From Bacteroidota bacterium (GTDB lineage Bacteria; Bacteroidota; Rhodothermia; Balneolales; HLUCCA01), in NCBI GenBank assembly GCA_020832235.1, contig JAFIEZ010000001.1, positions 1-44,055 on the forward strand: 44,055 bases of DNA, read 5' to 3'. Position numbers and translations under genes: made by a program. Below are positions 24,532 through 33,913 of this stretch, piece by piece. The notes below the pieces were generated by a model that did no database searches, was not told where the DNA came from, and saw nothing but the letters and a program-made list of their open reading frames with translations. How positions within the stretch are numbered: the stretch's first letter is position 1; the number at the start of each line of letters is the position of its first letter.

Positions 24532-26082
24532 TTAAGGATAGGTAAAGCTGGACTGCAGCCCCAAAGGAATACCCAAGGCCCAGTATATCAGCAAGAAAAT
24601 GGTCCAGCTAAACAGGAATATCACCGAGTACGGCAACATCATAGACACCAGTGTACCAATCCCCGTCGTTTTCACATAACGCTGACAAAACACCACAATG
24701 AGCGGGAAGTAGGGCAGCAACGGTGTGATGATATTGGATACCGAGTCCCCTACACGATAGGCCGCCTGGGTAAGGTCGGGCGAGATGCCCAATTGCATGA
24801 GCATCGGCACGAAAATCGGTGCAATCAGCGCCCATTTGGCTGAAGCCGATCCTACCAAAAGGTTCACAAATGCCGACAAGAAGATAATGCCTACAATAGT
24901 AGCTTGACCGGGAAGTTGAAGCGCCTCCAGGAAGTTCGCCCCTTTCAACGCAATCAGAATACCGATATTCGACTGACCAAATGCATCGATAAACAGGGCA
25001 CAGAAAAACGCCATCACTATATAGTAGCCCATACTTTGCATGGCTTTACTCATGGTCTGGATGAGGTCTTTACTGGAGGTAAACGTACCCGACAAATACC
25101 CATACACCACGCCCGGCACAACTGTGACCAGGAAGATAATGGGTACAATAGACCGCATTAACGGGGCAGCAAACGTGGTTAAATTTCCATCAGGGTCGCG
25201 CAATGGGGAATCGGATGGAAATGCCCATACAAACAACAATCCCAGAAATCCGACCATAGCCAAGGTTGCATACCAGAATGCACGAGACTCCTTCGCGGAG
25301 ACGGTCTCCATCTGGGGCAGTTCTTCGTCGCCGGGATCCAGCTCAACGTTTTTCAAACGAGGTTCCACAATTTTATCGGTGATATACCAACCCACCAAAA
25401 CAATCAAAATAGACGAGAGAGAAGTAAACAACCAGTTATTGAGCGGGTTAAGCATGATTTCCGGATTCACCAGCTGGGCCGCCTCCTGGGTAAAGCTTTG
25501 CAAGAGTGGATCGATTCCCGAGGGAATAAAGTTAGCAGAAAAACCGCCCGATACCCCGGCAAAGGCCGCTGCAATTCCGGCCAGCGGATGCCTTCCGGCT
25601 GCATAGAAAATCACCCCTCCCAAAGGAATAACCAGCACGTAGCCGGCATCGGCGGCGGTATGTGACACAATAGCAACCAGAATCAACATCGGTGTGAGAA
25701 GCGCACGAGGCGTGAACCCAAGGAGTTTTTTAAGTCCAACATTGATATAGCCCGAGTGTTCTGCCGCGCCAATACCCAGCATGGCCACCAGTACCACACC
25801 CAACGGGGCGAAATTCATAAACACAGAAACCATGGAAGTCAGGAACATGGCTAACCGTTCTCCGGTGAGCAAGTTCACTACTTTAAGTTCCTGATCATTT
25901 CGTGGATCAATCTCGCCGAAGTCAAACGGAGATAATACCGCTGAAAATGCCCATACAATTAACAAAAGAGCCAGGAAAAGAATGGCAGGATCGGGAAGTT
26001 TATTACCAGCCCACTCAATAAAATCGAGCGCCTTCCCCAGAAATCCCTTTTTATCGTCGTTTGATGTTTCCGTAGTTGCCAT
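24532..26082 (-). CDS. AbgT-family transporter
   Basis: The product is 516 aa with about 10-12 membrane helices and two re-entrant regions. Family motifs include SHTAADAGYVLVIPLG, AGVSGGFSANFIPSGIDPLL, FVNLLVGSASAKWALIAPIF and PLLPYFPLIVVFCQRY. AbgT proteins are inner-membrane antiporters for p-aminobenzoyl-glutamate, and some members export sulfonamides using the proton gradient. There is no aminobenzoyl-glutamate hydrolase next to it, so export is as plausible as uptake. ATG 26082 gives the standard N terminus. Confidence 0.95.
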   Translation of the reverse strand: MATTETSNDDKKGFLGKALDFIEWAGNKLPDPAILFLALLLIVWAFSAVLSPFDFGEIDPRNDQELKVVNLLTGERLAMFLTSMVSVFMNFAPLGVVLVAMLGIGAAEHSGYINVGLKKLLGFTPRALLTPMLILVAIVSHTAADAGYVLVIPLGGVIFYAAGRHPLAGIAAAFAGVSGGFSANFIPSGIDPLLQSFTQEAAQLVNPEIMLNPLNNWLFTSLSSILIVLVGWYITDKIVEPRLKNVELDPGDEELPQMETVSAKESRAFWYATLAMVGFLGLLFVWAFPSDSPLRDPDGNLTTFAAPLMRSIVPIIFLVTVVPGVVYGYLSGTFTSSKDLIQTMSKAMQSMGYYIVMAFFCALFIDAFGQSNIGILIALKGANFLEALQLPGQATIVGIIFLSAFVNLLVGSASAKWALIAPIFVPMLMQLGISPDLTQAAYRVGDSVSNIITPLLPYFPLIVVFCQRYVKTTGIGTLVSMMLPYSVIFLFSWTIFLLIYWALGIPLGLQSSFTYP

Positions 26083-26221
26083 AAGCTAAATTCGATAGTT
26101 AGTTGGTTTTTGAGAAACGCAAAAGCAGTACCATATTCAGACTATTATTTACCGCTATTTCCCGGAACTGCATTGACATTTATTCAGGTGCGATACCCAT
26201 TCGACCGTGGAATATAATGAA

Positions 26222-27802
26222 TCAGAAGGTCAGCGACACACTTAAGGTGTACTGATTCACATGATTTCCGGCAATCATATGCATGTTTTTCCGCCATGTG
26301 CGCAAGGCTGCAATACCAATATCGCCCGCATTTCGCCGAATTACCCCGCGGTAGCCCAACGTATATTCATGATCAACATCCCCAAAAAGGTCAGGATATC
26401 GGAAAAATAAGTCTTCATCACGCCGCAAATAGTCGATAGTAAATCCGTGCATCCCCTTCGGCGAGTAATAGCGCATAAATATATTGAACGCCGTGCCACC
26501 AGGACCTATATACGAGCCCATGAGCTGACCATCATTGGTAAATCCGTGCTCTACAATACTATGAGTGTAATAGCTGGCCGGCGAGCGGATCTGTTCGGTA
26601 CGAGTGCTGCCATTGGTGCTGATTTCCGCGGTTAATGCCATTAGCGACCAATCGTTGAATGGATAAAAAGATGTTATCCCAAGCGTATAGGCTCTCGAAT
26701 GCTCAGGAGTAGGACCAAAAGGACCTCCTCCAAAGTCATTTCGGATGTATTCAAAGTACGCCTCAAAATTAACATCGGGGAAAGTCCACCGCCCCGTGAT
26801 GGAGGTCATCTGGAAGTAATCGTCGTTAAACTTGAATCCGTCCTCTGCTACGTTAATATCCGAGTTGAAATGATGCAGCGTTGCCAGCCAATCCGCCGAA
26901 AAAGGATCAAAATCCTGCCCTCGTTTCATGAACACCCTGTTGAAACCCAGCTGCAGTCCGGGCAGATAATGCACCACCCATCCGCCGGAAATACTGGTGA
27001 AATACCGAAGATTGTTCCCCCCAACGGCATCGAAATAGCCCGACTCTCGGGCGATGCCCCAGGTTTGCTTGAGCTCCAAATACCCAAGCCACAGGTAAAA
27101 GGCCCGTGGATTCTGGATATATGCGTGAAGTACACCGGGTGCGTTGGCCCCCATCGTTATCGTACTATACCACGATTGGCCGAGCTGCATGTTCTGACTG
27201 GAAATACCCGCCCGGAAGTTCCAAACGTGTATGTTGATATCACTCTGACCCGGATGCAGCCGAACAAAAGGCCGGTCGCCAAACCGCTGCACATAATCAA
27301 TATTATACTCGTAGGGATAGGCAAATTCGGAGCGCGGCGGCCGTTCCGACCACCAGTCTTCGCCGATGGGGAAGCTCCCCAGATCAAACGCCCGATTCTG
27401 CGAGTAGTACACCACAGGCTGCACGGTAATATTCAACACCCCGTACCGCGCCTGAAACCCAGCATGCAGCTCCTGGGTTATACCACGCCCATACCAAAGC
27501 GGACCATTATTACGGCTGCGATCGTACGCAGAGTTAAAGGTAAATCGGGTGTACACGGGTAGTCTACGAATACCATCTCCATCAAGCCGATTATCGTACA
27601 ATCCCCACCAATCGTTTTGCACTTCGTCGGGAGCATCATATCGGATGAAATCAAAATGATTGTAATACAGCGGAATGGAATCCTGACGGAGCTGCAATAG
27701 GCGCATGTAGTCGTACTGGTCACTGCCCGGCGTTATTACCTGGGCTGCAAGCGGCGAGACCTTGATGCATATCAGAATAAGAAGCGTAAAGATTTTCATC
27801 AT
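26222..27802 (-). CDS. Capsule assembly protein Wzi family, outer-membrane barrel
   Basis: The product is 526 aa with a signal peptide (FTLLILICIKVSPLAAQ). Family-like segments are RLQLRQDS-type N terminus, LWYGRGITQELHAGFQ, QPVVYYSQN and WGIARESGYFDAVGGNN. The alternating strands and the final VNQYTLSVSLTF fit an outer-membrane barrel. Wzi-type proteins attach or organise capsule polysaccharide on the surface. The start overlaps the stop of the ABC exporter gene by four bases (27799-27802), and two glycosyltransferase genes precede it, so it belongs to a surface-glycan operon. Confidence 0.85.
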   Translation of the reverse strand: MMKIFTLLILICIKVSPLAAQVITPGSDQYDYMRLLQLRQDSIPLYYNHFDFIRYDAPDEVQNDWWGLYDNRLDGDGIRRLPVYTRFTFNSAYDRSRNNGPLWYGRGITQELHAGFQARYGVLNITVQPVVYYSQNRAFDLGSFPIGEDWWSERPPRSEFAYPYEYNIDYVQRFGDRPFVRLHPGQSDINIHVWNFRAGISSQNMQLGQSWYSTITMGANAPGVLHAYIQNPRAFYLWLGYLELKQTWGIARESGYFDAVGGNNLRYFTSISGGWVVHYLPGLQLGFNRVFMKRGQDFDPFSADWLATLHHFNSDINVAEDGFKFNDDYFQMTSITGRWTFPDVNFEAYFEYIRNDFGGGPFGPTPEHSRAYTLGITSFYPFNDWSLMALTAEISTNGSTRTEQIRSPASYYTHSIVEHGFTNDGQLMGSYIGPGGTAFNIFMRYYSPKGMHGFTIDYLRRDEDLFFRYPDLFGDVDHEYTLGYRGVIRRNAGDIGIAALRTWRKNMHMIAGNHVNQYTLSVSLTF

Positions 27803-29556
27803 GCAGTTGTGTTTATGATCTTCCCGTCGCGGAAGTGAATCAGGTTGTCGGCCATATGGAAAAAGCGATCATCATGAGAAATAGCAATTACTGTTCTACC
27901 GTCCTCGCGCAGTGCGGGTAGGATTTCATGGTAGATTTTAACTTTGAAATCAGCATCTTGGTTGGAGGCAATTTCATCCAGAAGGATGATTTCACTCTCG
28001 TAGCTGCAGGCAATAGCCAAGGCCAGTCGTTCGCGTTGCCCTTGGGATAACCGTCTATGCTGCAATATGTTGCCCTGGAGCTGCACCTGCTTGCTCAGCC
28101 CCGTCACCTCCAGCCAATGGGGGAGTGCATCAAGATTATAGGCCCCATCGGGCAACTCTCGAAACAGATGGAAGTCGCTAAAAACCGAAGAAAACCGCGC
28201 GCGATAATCTTCCAGGTATTGGGGTTTAATGCGTATGCCACGATATCGGATGCTACCCTGATCCGGTGCGTAAAGTCCGGTTACCACCTTGGCCAGGGTA
28301 GACTTCCCACTGCCGTTATCGCCCACGATAAAGGTGATGCGATTGGCCGGAATCTCCAGCGAGAGCGGCCCCAGTACAAAATTGGTCTCGCCGTTGTCGC
28401 GCGTATAGCTCAGGCGGATGTCGTCCAACTGGAGGATGGGAACACTGGCAGAGGCCGCGGCAGACGGCCTGCCGGAAACCTCAGTCAAGCCCGATCCGGA
28501 TCGGTCGCTGTTCAGACCATCTTCTTCGGTCGCAACCTTCTCAGGACTCTTACCAGAGCCATCTGCGGCCGTCATCCGGGAATTCTCCTCGCCCGGTACC
28601 GGAATAGGCTCTTGCTCAAAATCCCACTCTACATTCGAAATCACGTGATCTTCCAGAGCATTTACCCGCTGCAACGATACCTGCATGGCCTTATACTCGC
28701 TCACAAAATTGGCCGCACTGGCCATAGGCGACAACATAAACAGCAGTACGGTGAGCACTCCGGTAAAGGCCGCAGGCGTAGTGAGTCCATACACAAAAAT
28801 GGTGTACACCAGTACACCGAGTGCCGGAAAAAAAAGAATTTCAATAGACCGGATGGAGAAATTAAACAGAATATTCTCACGCAGCTTAAGTCGCTGATGC
28901 TCGCGAATAAGCGGGGGAAACAACGTCTGTCGATAGTGATCACGCAACACCGGATTCAATTTCAGCTCCTTAAGTCCGTACAATAAGTCTTCAAAAAAGT
29001 GATAAATCTTGTCGTACTGAGTTCGGGCCAGTCGGGCATTCTGCTGCGCCCACCTACCCAGCGTAGTCATCGTGATATAAATGATTACCAGAGCGAATAA
29101 AATCATCAGGGTAAGCGACCATGACAGGTAAAACATATATCCCACACAACCAATAATTGTTGCAATAGCCGTTGAAATCTGAGGCACCCGATAAATCGTA
29201 TTCGAAATGGTCTGGAGATCCTCGGTGAGAACAGGGAAATACTCGGATGTTCGACCCTCCGTACTACGATACGATACCTTCAGGATGTGGTCGGTAACCC
29301 AGAGCCGAAGCTGATACAAAGATTTATGTGCCATACCGGATGTGGCCAGCGTTGAAATCGTAGTACACACCAGATAGGCCAACCAGATGAGCATGTAGTA
29401 GCCGATAAATCGTACCGGATCGGGAGGCGCACCGGTTATAGCACGGTGTATCATCTGAACCAGAAAAGTGAGCAACAACCCCGACGCAGTGCCCAAGGTC
29501 AGAGCAGTGTACAAATAGGGCATAGAGCCCTGGCGTAACAGGCGAACGATATTCAT
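27799..29556 (-). CDS. ABC exporter, PvdE/SyrD/YojI type (fused permease-ATPase)
   Basis: The product is 585 aa from ATG 29556; a longer frame to 29640 lies inside the upstream gene. Six membrane helices occupy about residues 10-310. A Ser/Gly/Asp-rich linker (about 345-400) is longer than usual. The ATPase domain has Walker A GDNGSGKST, signature LSQGQRERL, Walker B IILLDEIASNQD and ISHDD. The NQD after the Walker B is typical of the PvdE/SyrD cyclic-peptide and siderophore exporter branch. The start is coupled to the upstream stop (TGATG). In this glycan operon it may export a lipid-linked or small precursor; substrate unknown. Confidence 0.88.
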   Translation of the reverse strand: MNIVRLLRQGSMPYLYTALTLGTASGLLLTFLVQMIHRAITGAPPDPVRFIGYYMLIWLAYLVCTTISTLATSGMAHKSLYQLRLWVTDHILKVSYRSTEGRTSEYFPVLTEDLQTISNTIYRVPQISTAIATIIGCVGYMFYLSWSLTLMILFALVIIYITMTTLGRWAQQNARLARTQYDKIYHFFEDLLYGLKELKLNPVLRDHYRQTLFPPLIREHQRLKLRENILFNFSIRSIEILFFPALGVLVYTIFVYGLTTPAAFTGVLTVLLFMLSPMASAANFVSEYKAMQVSLQRVNALEDHVISNVEWDFEQEPIPVPGEENSRMTAADGSGKSPEKVATEEDGLNSDRSGSGLTEVSGRPSAAASASVPILQLDDIRLSYTRDNGETNFVLGPLSLEIPANRITFIVGDNGSGKSTLAKVVTGLYAPDQGSIRYRGIRIKPQYLEDYRARFSSVFSDFHLFRELPDGAYNLDALPHWLEVTGLSKQVQLQGNILQHRRLSQGQRERLALAIACSYESEIILLDEIASNQDADFKVKIYHEILPALREDGRTVIAISHDDRFFHMADNLIHFRDGKIINTTA

Positions 29557-30275
29557 CAGGCAGGCAAGGGTTTGGTTAAACTGTGCCAGGTGCTTCCCAG
29601 AAAGAACCAGGGCTGAGCTACCACCAAAAAGGTGAGCCAAAAAGCGGCACGCAAGGGCTGAATCGGCCTCTGTAGGGCATATCGGATGTACTGACTATTC
29701 CGTTCGGAGAGTCCGTTGAAAAATGAGTGGCTCAGAAACCTTCCTCCTTGAACCGCTCGCATCGGAAACAGCGCGTACGACGCACTTAATGTACCAGACA
29801 CCGTTACATCCACCGGCCGGCCACACCAAGGCCGAGCCGACAGTTTTTGAGCTCCCTTCTGACTGAGCACATAGGCATGGGTATCGTTCGTGCGCACTTT
29901 CACGATACCGGGCGTTGAAGTACGCTCCACAAAGCGATAATCCCAAATGATCGGACGGTGACCAAAATAGAATACTTCCCAGTCGGGGGTGCTCTCTAGG
30001 AAGCCCGCATATCGACTTACAGACACATCCTTGAGAAAAATCACATCATCTTCAAATATGGCTGTTCGCTCAAACCCCTGCTCAACAATGTAGTTCCATA
30101 AATGATGGTGAGAGCTGAAACATCCACGGTCGGCGCCCTCCGCATGGGGCTCAAAGCAATGCACCTGAATGGTATCAGATAACACACCAATCGACCGGGC
30201 TATATAATCCTTTTTAGTCTGATGAAATCCCTCGTCGGGATTGGTGGTAATGAGTGCAATGTAGTCGTAATACAT
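29556..30275 (-). CDS. Glycosyltransferase family 25-like (LPS-type)
   Basis: The product is 239 aa. An N-terminal strand (YDYIALITTNPDEG), a CFEPHAEGADRGCFSSHHHLW region and the acidic FEDDV motif near residue 75 match the LPS-biosynthesis GT25 family, in which EDD binds the metal and nucleotide sugar. NDTHAYVLSQKGAQKL is also characteristic. A C-terminal hydrophobic segment (FWLTFLVVAQPWFFLG) probably ties it to the membrane. It lies between the GT4 gene and the ABC exporter with coupled starts, so it probably modifies the same surface glycan. Confidence 0.82.
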   Translation of the reverse strand: MYYDYIALITTNPDEGFHQTKKDYIARSIGVLSDTIQVHCFEPHAEGADRGCFSSHHHLWNYIVEQGFERTAIFEDDVIFLKDVSVSRYAGFLESTPDWEVFYFGHRPIIWDYRFVERTSTPGIVKVRTNDTHAYVLSQKGAQKLSARPWCGRPVDVTVSGTLSASYALFPMRAVQGGRFLSHSFFNGLSERNSQYIRYALQRPIQPLRAAFWLTFLVVAQPWFFLGSTWHSLTKPLPA

Positions 30276-30293
30276 GGCGACAATATACAGGAA

Positions 30294-31622
30294 TCAGGAT
30301 TCATAAACTCTCATAACTGAGGCCGATATCGTTTGCCAGTCGTACCGTTTCGCATGATTAAACCCCTTTTGAATTACTTTAAGACGATACACCGGATCCG
30401 ACAGTAATACATCTACCCGTGCGGCCAACGCCGTTACATCCCCTGGTACGGGAAAGTTCTCCGGTGCATAGCCTTCGGCTACATCTTTATATCCGGAGTT
30501 ACCGTAACCGGCTACCGGGGTTCCCGCTGCCATCGACTCGAGCAGTACGATTCCAAAACTCTCACCATATAATGCCGGGGCCAGATATACATCAGCCTGC
30601 GCATATAAGCGTTGCTTTGCGGCTTCCTCAACATACCCCAGAAACGTGACGTTTTCCAGATTGTATTGGTTAACATAACGTCGGGCGGCAGCCTCGCCTT
30701 TCCCTTCCCCGGCTATGAGGAGCTTGAGCCGGGGATGTCGTGGTAGCAACCTGCGGTAGACCCTCAGTGCGTGAATCAGGCCTTTCCGTGGCTCCAATCT
30801 CGACAAAAACAGTAGCGTTTGAGGGAGTTTCCGTGGATCGAGGGCCTGCTGAATCTCGGGATTTATCACTTCCGTTTTGAGCGGCGGGTCCAATTCGGAA
30901 GGGCTTTTGAACCGAAATCCGTTTGGAATTACCTTAACAGGAAAATCACTGTACTTAGTCAGGTACTGTTTTTGTGAATCCGAAACCGAAATCACATGAT
31001 CGAACAGGGGCATGAAAAATCGGGCGGCAACCGGCATCACAAAACTACCGAGGAACCGGCCCCAAAGGGAGTCGGGTGGGGTATCGTGAAAGGTGGCTAC
31101 CAGTTTAGGTCGCACATCAGGTGGCAGCTTCCTCACAAGCCTGATCAGCTGCCACGACATTACCGGCGTCCACGGGGTGTGAAAATGAAGCACATCTACC
31201 TTATCACGTTTAAAAAACTCCATCATCCTGGATTTGTCGGCCACCGTCATGCGTATCACGTCGATAGCAGTACCCCACAGCGGTAAACGTGCGCCTCCGG
31301 CTTTGCCAATCCGCTCCACCGGGATGTCAAAAGAGTCGATGGCGGGGGCGATCGTGGTTTTGGCCGATCTATCCGAGCTGGCTGTGCTTACGGTTTTGGC
31401 CGTACTTGCCGTGCTGCCCATGCTAGCCGAGTTGGCGGTTTTGGCCGTACTTGCCGTACGTACGCTGCTGGCCGTGTTGGCATCCGCCCCGACCTCATCA
31501 TACGCGCCGATTACCCGCACAAGATGACCCTGCTGCCGAAGCGTGACACATAAATCCAGAATATGGGTACGAACTCCACCCGGAACAGATAAATTATATG
31601 GACAAACATGACAAATATGCAT
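30294..31622 (-). CDS. Glycosyltransferase family 4, PimA-like
   Basis: The product is 442 aa, GT-B fold. The N terminus (HICHVCPYNLSVPGGVRTHI) closely resembles phosphatidylinositol mannosyltransferase and related GT4 enzymes. Acceptor-side residues follow in DVLHFHTPW; the donor side has FLSRLEPRKGL, LLIAGEGKGE and the E-x7-E region (LYGESFGIVLLESMAAGTP). Residues about 44-89 are a Ser/Thr/Ala-rich insert encoded by degenerate repeats, in a loop of the first Rossmann domain. It heads the operon with GT25, ABC exporter and Wzi. An inositol lipid acceptor is tempting given the inositol genes next door, but not shown. Confidence 0.9.
   Translation of the reverse strand: MHICHVCPYNLSVPGGVRTHILDLCVTLRQQGHLVRVIGAYDEVGADANTASSVRTASTAKTANSASMGSTASTAKTVSTASSDRSAKTTIAPAIDSFDIPVERIGKAGGARLPLWGTAIDVIRMTVADKSRMMEFFKRDKVDVLHFHTPWTPVMSWQLIRLVRKLPPDVRPKLVATFHDTPPDSLWGRFLGSFVMPVAARFFMPLFDHVISVSDSQKQYLTKYSDFPVKVIPNGFRFKSPSELDPPLKTEVINPEIQQALDPRKLPQTLLFLSRLEPRKGLIHALRVYRRLLPRHPRLKLLIAGEGKGEAAARRYVNQYNLENVTFLGYVEEAAKQRLYAQADVYLAPALYGESFGIVLLESMAAGTPVAGYGNSGYKDVAEGYAPENFPVPGDVTALAARVDVLLSDPVYRLKVIQKGFNHAKRYDWQTISASVMRVYES
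31355..31491. repeat. Degenerate coding repeats in the GT4 gene
   Basis: GGTTTTGGCCGTACTTGCCGT occurs in two near-exact copies, with a third diverged copy (GGTTTTGGCCGATC). They encode a run of (S/T)A(S/K)T residues and keep the frame. Confidence 0.7.
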
Positions 31623-31689
31623 TCGCCAAATGTATGGATTCCTACCCTTTTTAACCGAGCAATTCCGCTTTAAACGCTATCTTTCTTAC

Positions 31690-32901
31690 ATGCACAACAA
31701 CCCAGCTAATAATCCGATTTTGATTGGCGCCCGGAGTTTCATGAACGATTTTGCCTCTGCAGCAGCCCGGGCAAGCAAACGTATCTACGTTCAGGCCATG
31801 ACCTTCGAGGGAGATACAGCCGGGGAAGAACTCGTTGCGTTACTGTGCAAGGCACAGGGTGTCGAAAGAAAAATCTGCATCGACGATTACTCCAACGTGG
31901 TGGTGAACGACACTTTCATCGCCTCACCTCGCTGGCTGCGCGACCCCGACTTCCGTCGGGAAGTACAACAAGGCAAAAAACTGGTGGAGATGTCCCGCGA
32001 GTCCGGCGTTGGCGTTGCCTACACCAATCCCGCCGGACCGCTGCTCTTGCGATACCCCTTTCGTAACCATAAAAAACTGGTCATCTGCGACAATACCGTT
32101 TACATCGGCGGCATTAACTTCAGCGAACACAACTTCGCCTGGCACGATATGATGATCCGGCTGGATGATCCCACGCTGGCCGATCTGCTTGCAGAAGACT
32201 TCCTCCACAATTTCTCAGGACAAAAAACCTGTCGGCGTTCGGCATGGTCCTCGGGCGAGGTCTATCTGCTCAACCGCAACAAGGATGCACTTTGGGATGA
32301 CCTCCTCCAGCACTTCCGCAGCGCACAAAAAAACATCACCATCGTATCGCCTTATGTCTCCTGGCCCCTGCTGGAGGTGCTGCAAGACTGTGCTGGCCAA
32401 CCACCCGAAAGTGACGCCAACGCCAAAGACCGTGCGGACCAACCAGGCTCCGAAGGTCTACCCGCATACCGGCAAGGTTCGGCCAACGTAACGGCTCACA
32501 ACTCCGATTCCGGCGGCACACTGCCCCGCATCCGCATCATCACACCCGAGGTGAATAACAAATCCCTTTTTCGTAAAAATCTCATGCATGAATGTGCCAA
32601 AGGGTATTTCGAACTGTATTTGTACAAGGGAGGGATGTCACACTTGAAAGCCGCCCTCATCGATGATGAAACCCTCATCGCCGGAAGCAGTAACTATGAT
32701 TTTGCCAGCTACTTTTTTGAGGAGGAAGTGATGGTGACCATTCGCGACACCAAAGTAATTAATGCTTTCCAACTTACTATTCTGCAACCCATGTTTGCCA
32801 ATGCAGAACTTGTTACCCCAAAACACCCCGAATGGGGGTCATACTCTTTCAGCAGTCGGGTTCTTGGCACTTTTACAGAATCTCTGAAGCGAATCTTTTG
32901 A
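31690..32901 (+). CDS. Phospholipase D / cardiolipin synthase-like protein
   Basis: The product is about 403 aa from ATG 31690; a frame to 31630 exists but would leave only seven bases to the divergent gene. Two HKD half-sites are visible: NHKKLVICDNTVYIGGINFS (about residue 130) and SHLKAALIDDETLIAGSSN (about 315). This bilobal layout is typical of cardiolipin synthases and related transphosphatidylases. There is no signal peptide and no clear membrane helix. A low-complexity insert (about 235-275) separates the halves. It is followed at 97 bases by the CDP-alcohol phosphotransferase, so a role in phospholipid head-group synthesis is likely. Confidence 0.85.
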   Translation: MHNNPANNPILIGARSFMNDFASAAARASKRIYVQAMTFEGDTAGEELVALLCKAQGVERKICIDDYSNVVVNDTFIASPRWLRDPDFRREVQQGKKLVEMSRESGVGVAYTNPAGPLLLRYPFRNHKKLVICDNTVYIGGINFSEHNFAWHDMMIRLDDPTLADLLAEDFLHNFSGQKTCRRSAWSSGEVYLLNRNKDALWDDLLQHFRSAQKNITIVSPYVSWPLLEVLQDCAGQPPESDANAKDRADQPGSEGLPAYRQGSANVTAHNSDSGGTLPRIRIITPEVNNKSLFRKNLMHECAKGYFELYLYKGGMSHLKAALIDDETLIAGSSNYDFASYFFEEEVMVTIRDTKVINAFQLTILQPMFANAELVTPKHPEWGSYSFSSRVLGTFTESLKRIF

Positions 32902-32998
32902 GAATGGCGTACCTTTACACATCATCATACTGACGATAGTTTTCGGCTAACAGCCCGGAGATTATGGTGCAAATCACCCCAAAATCGAACATTTTTCA

Positions 32999-33913
32999 GT
33001 GAGCTGGTTTCAACAATTCCGCAACGAGGTACTATCTTCCGTGAAAATGGTGGAGATTGAAGAACGATACGATTTGGTTTTTAGCCGACCGTTCGGACTC
33101 CTGTTCGCAAAAATTGCCGCGCGTCTGCACATGACTCCTACCCAGGTTTCATTATTGTCAATGACCATCGGTGTAGGCGGAGGTGTTTTACTGCTTTTCA
33201 GCGACCATTACAGCAACGTGATTATCGCCTGCATCGCACTGGTACTGGCCGGAATACTCGACAGCAGCGATGGTCAACTCGCCCGCATGACCAATCAGGG
33301 GACGGAGCTGGGACGTGTAATTGACGGCATCGTAGATAACGTGGTTTTCATAATATTTTATGTATGTGCCGCTATATACCTGATTCCGGAGTTAGGTTTT
33401 TTCCATATAATCCCTCTTGCCGCATTAGGTGGAGCGGCACACAGCTGGAAATCTTCGGCATATGAATTTCATAAGTCAGAATATTTATACTACGCCGGTG
33501 GATATACCTCCAGCAAAATCCCCACTCCAAAAGAAGTAGAAGCCAATTTCGACCGCAGTACCTGGTTTAGGTATGCAGTATATGTTGTATATCTTGACTA
33601 CTGCAAAAAACAACAGAACACCGGATTTCGCCCTACGGAAGTCAGGCGCCGGCTTCAAGAGCTTTCTACCGATCCCAACCTACGTGCACGTTTCGTTGAA
33701 CTATACAGCGAATACAATCAACGAATGCTGTTTTGGTGGGCATGGGTTGCAGGTTCAAATGTGCAACGTGCCGGTATCATTATCTCTCTGCTGTTTGGCC
33801 GGTTCGACATCTACCTATACATCAATACCCTAAGTGTGATTCCGTTTTACTTCATAGGCAAAGCACAAGAACGGGCAGACCGTAATGTGCTGCAGGCAGT
33901 TAACAAACCATGA
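32999..33913 (+). CDS. CDP-alcohol phosphotransferase
   Basis: The product is 304 aa from GTG 32999; an in-frame stop a few codons upstream excludes an earlier ATG. The family signature is complete: DSSDGQLAR followed by eight residues, G, RVID and GIVD (about 96-121), giving the DxxDGxxARx8Gx3Dx3D site that binds two metals and the CDP-alcohol. Several membrane helices surround it. The stop overlaps the start of the nucleotidyltransferase gene by four bases. That partner resembles inositol-phosphate cytidylyltransferase, so CDP-inositol may be the donor, as in di-myo-inositol-phosphate synthesis. A CDP-diacylglycerol reaction giving phosphatidylinositol phosphate is the alternative. Confidence 0.9.
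   Translation: MSWFQQFRNEVLSSVKMVEIEERYDLVFSRPFGLLFAKIAARLHMTPTQVSLLSMTIGVGGGVLLLFSDHYSNVIIACIALVLAGILDSSDGQLARMTNQGTELGRVIDGIVDNVVFIIFYVCAAIYLIPELGFFHIIPLAALGGAAHSWKSSAYEFHKSEYLYYAGGYTSSKIPTPKEVEANFDRSTWFRYAVYVVYLDYCKKQQNTGFRPTEVRRRLQELSTDPNLRARFVELYSEYNQRMLFWWAWVAGSNVQRAGIIISLLFGRFDIYLYINTLSVIPFYFIGKAQERADRNVLQAVNKP

Noticed and set aside
28057-28986. Long plus-strand open frame (309 codons) opposite the ABC exporter
   Set aside because: It lies entirely over a well-supported gene on the other strand, its product resembles no family I recognise, and such frames are common in sequence of this composition.
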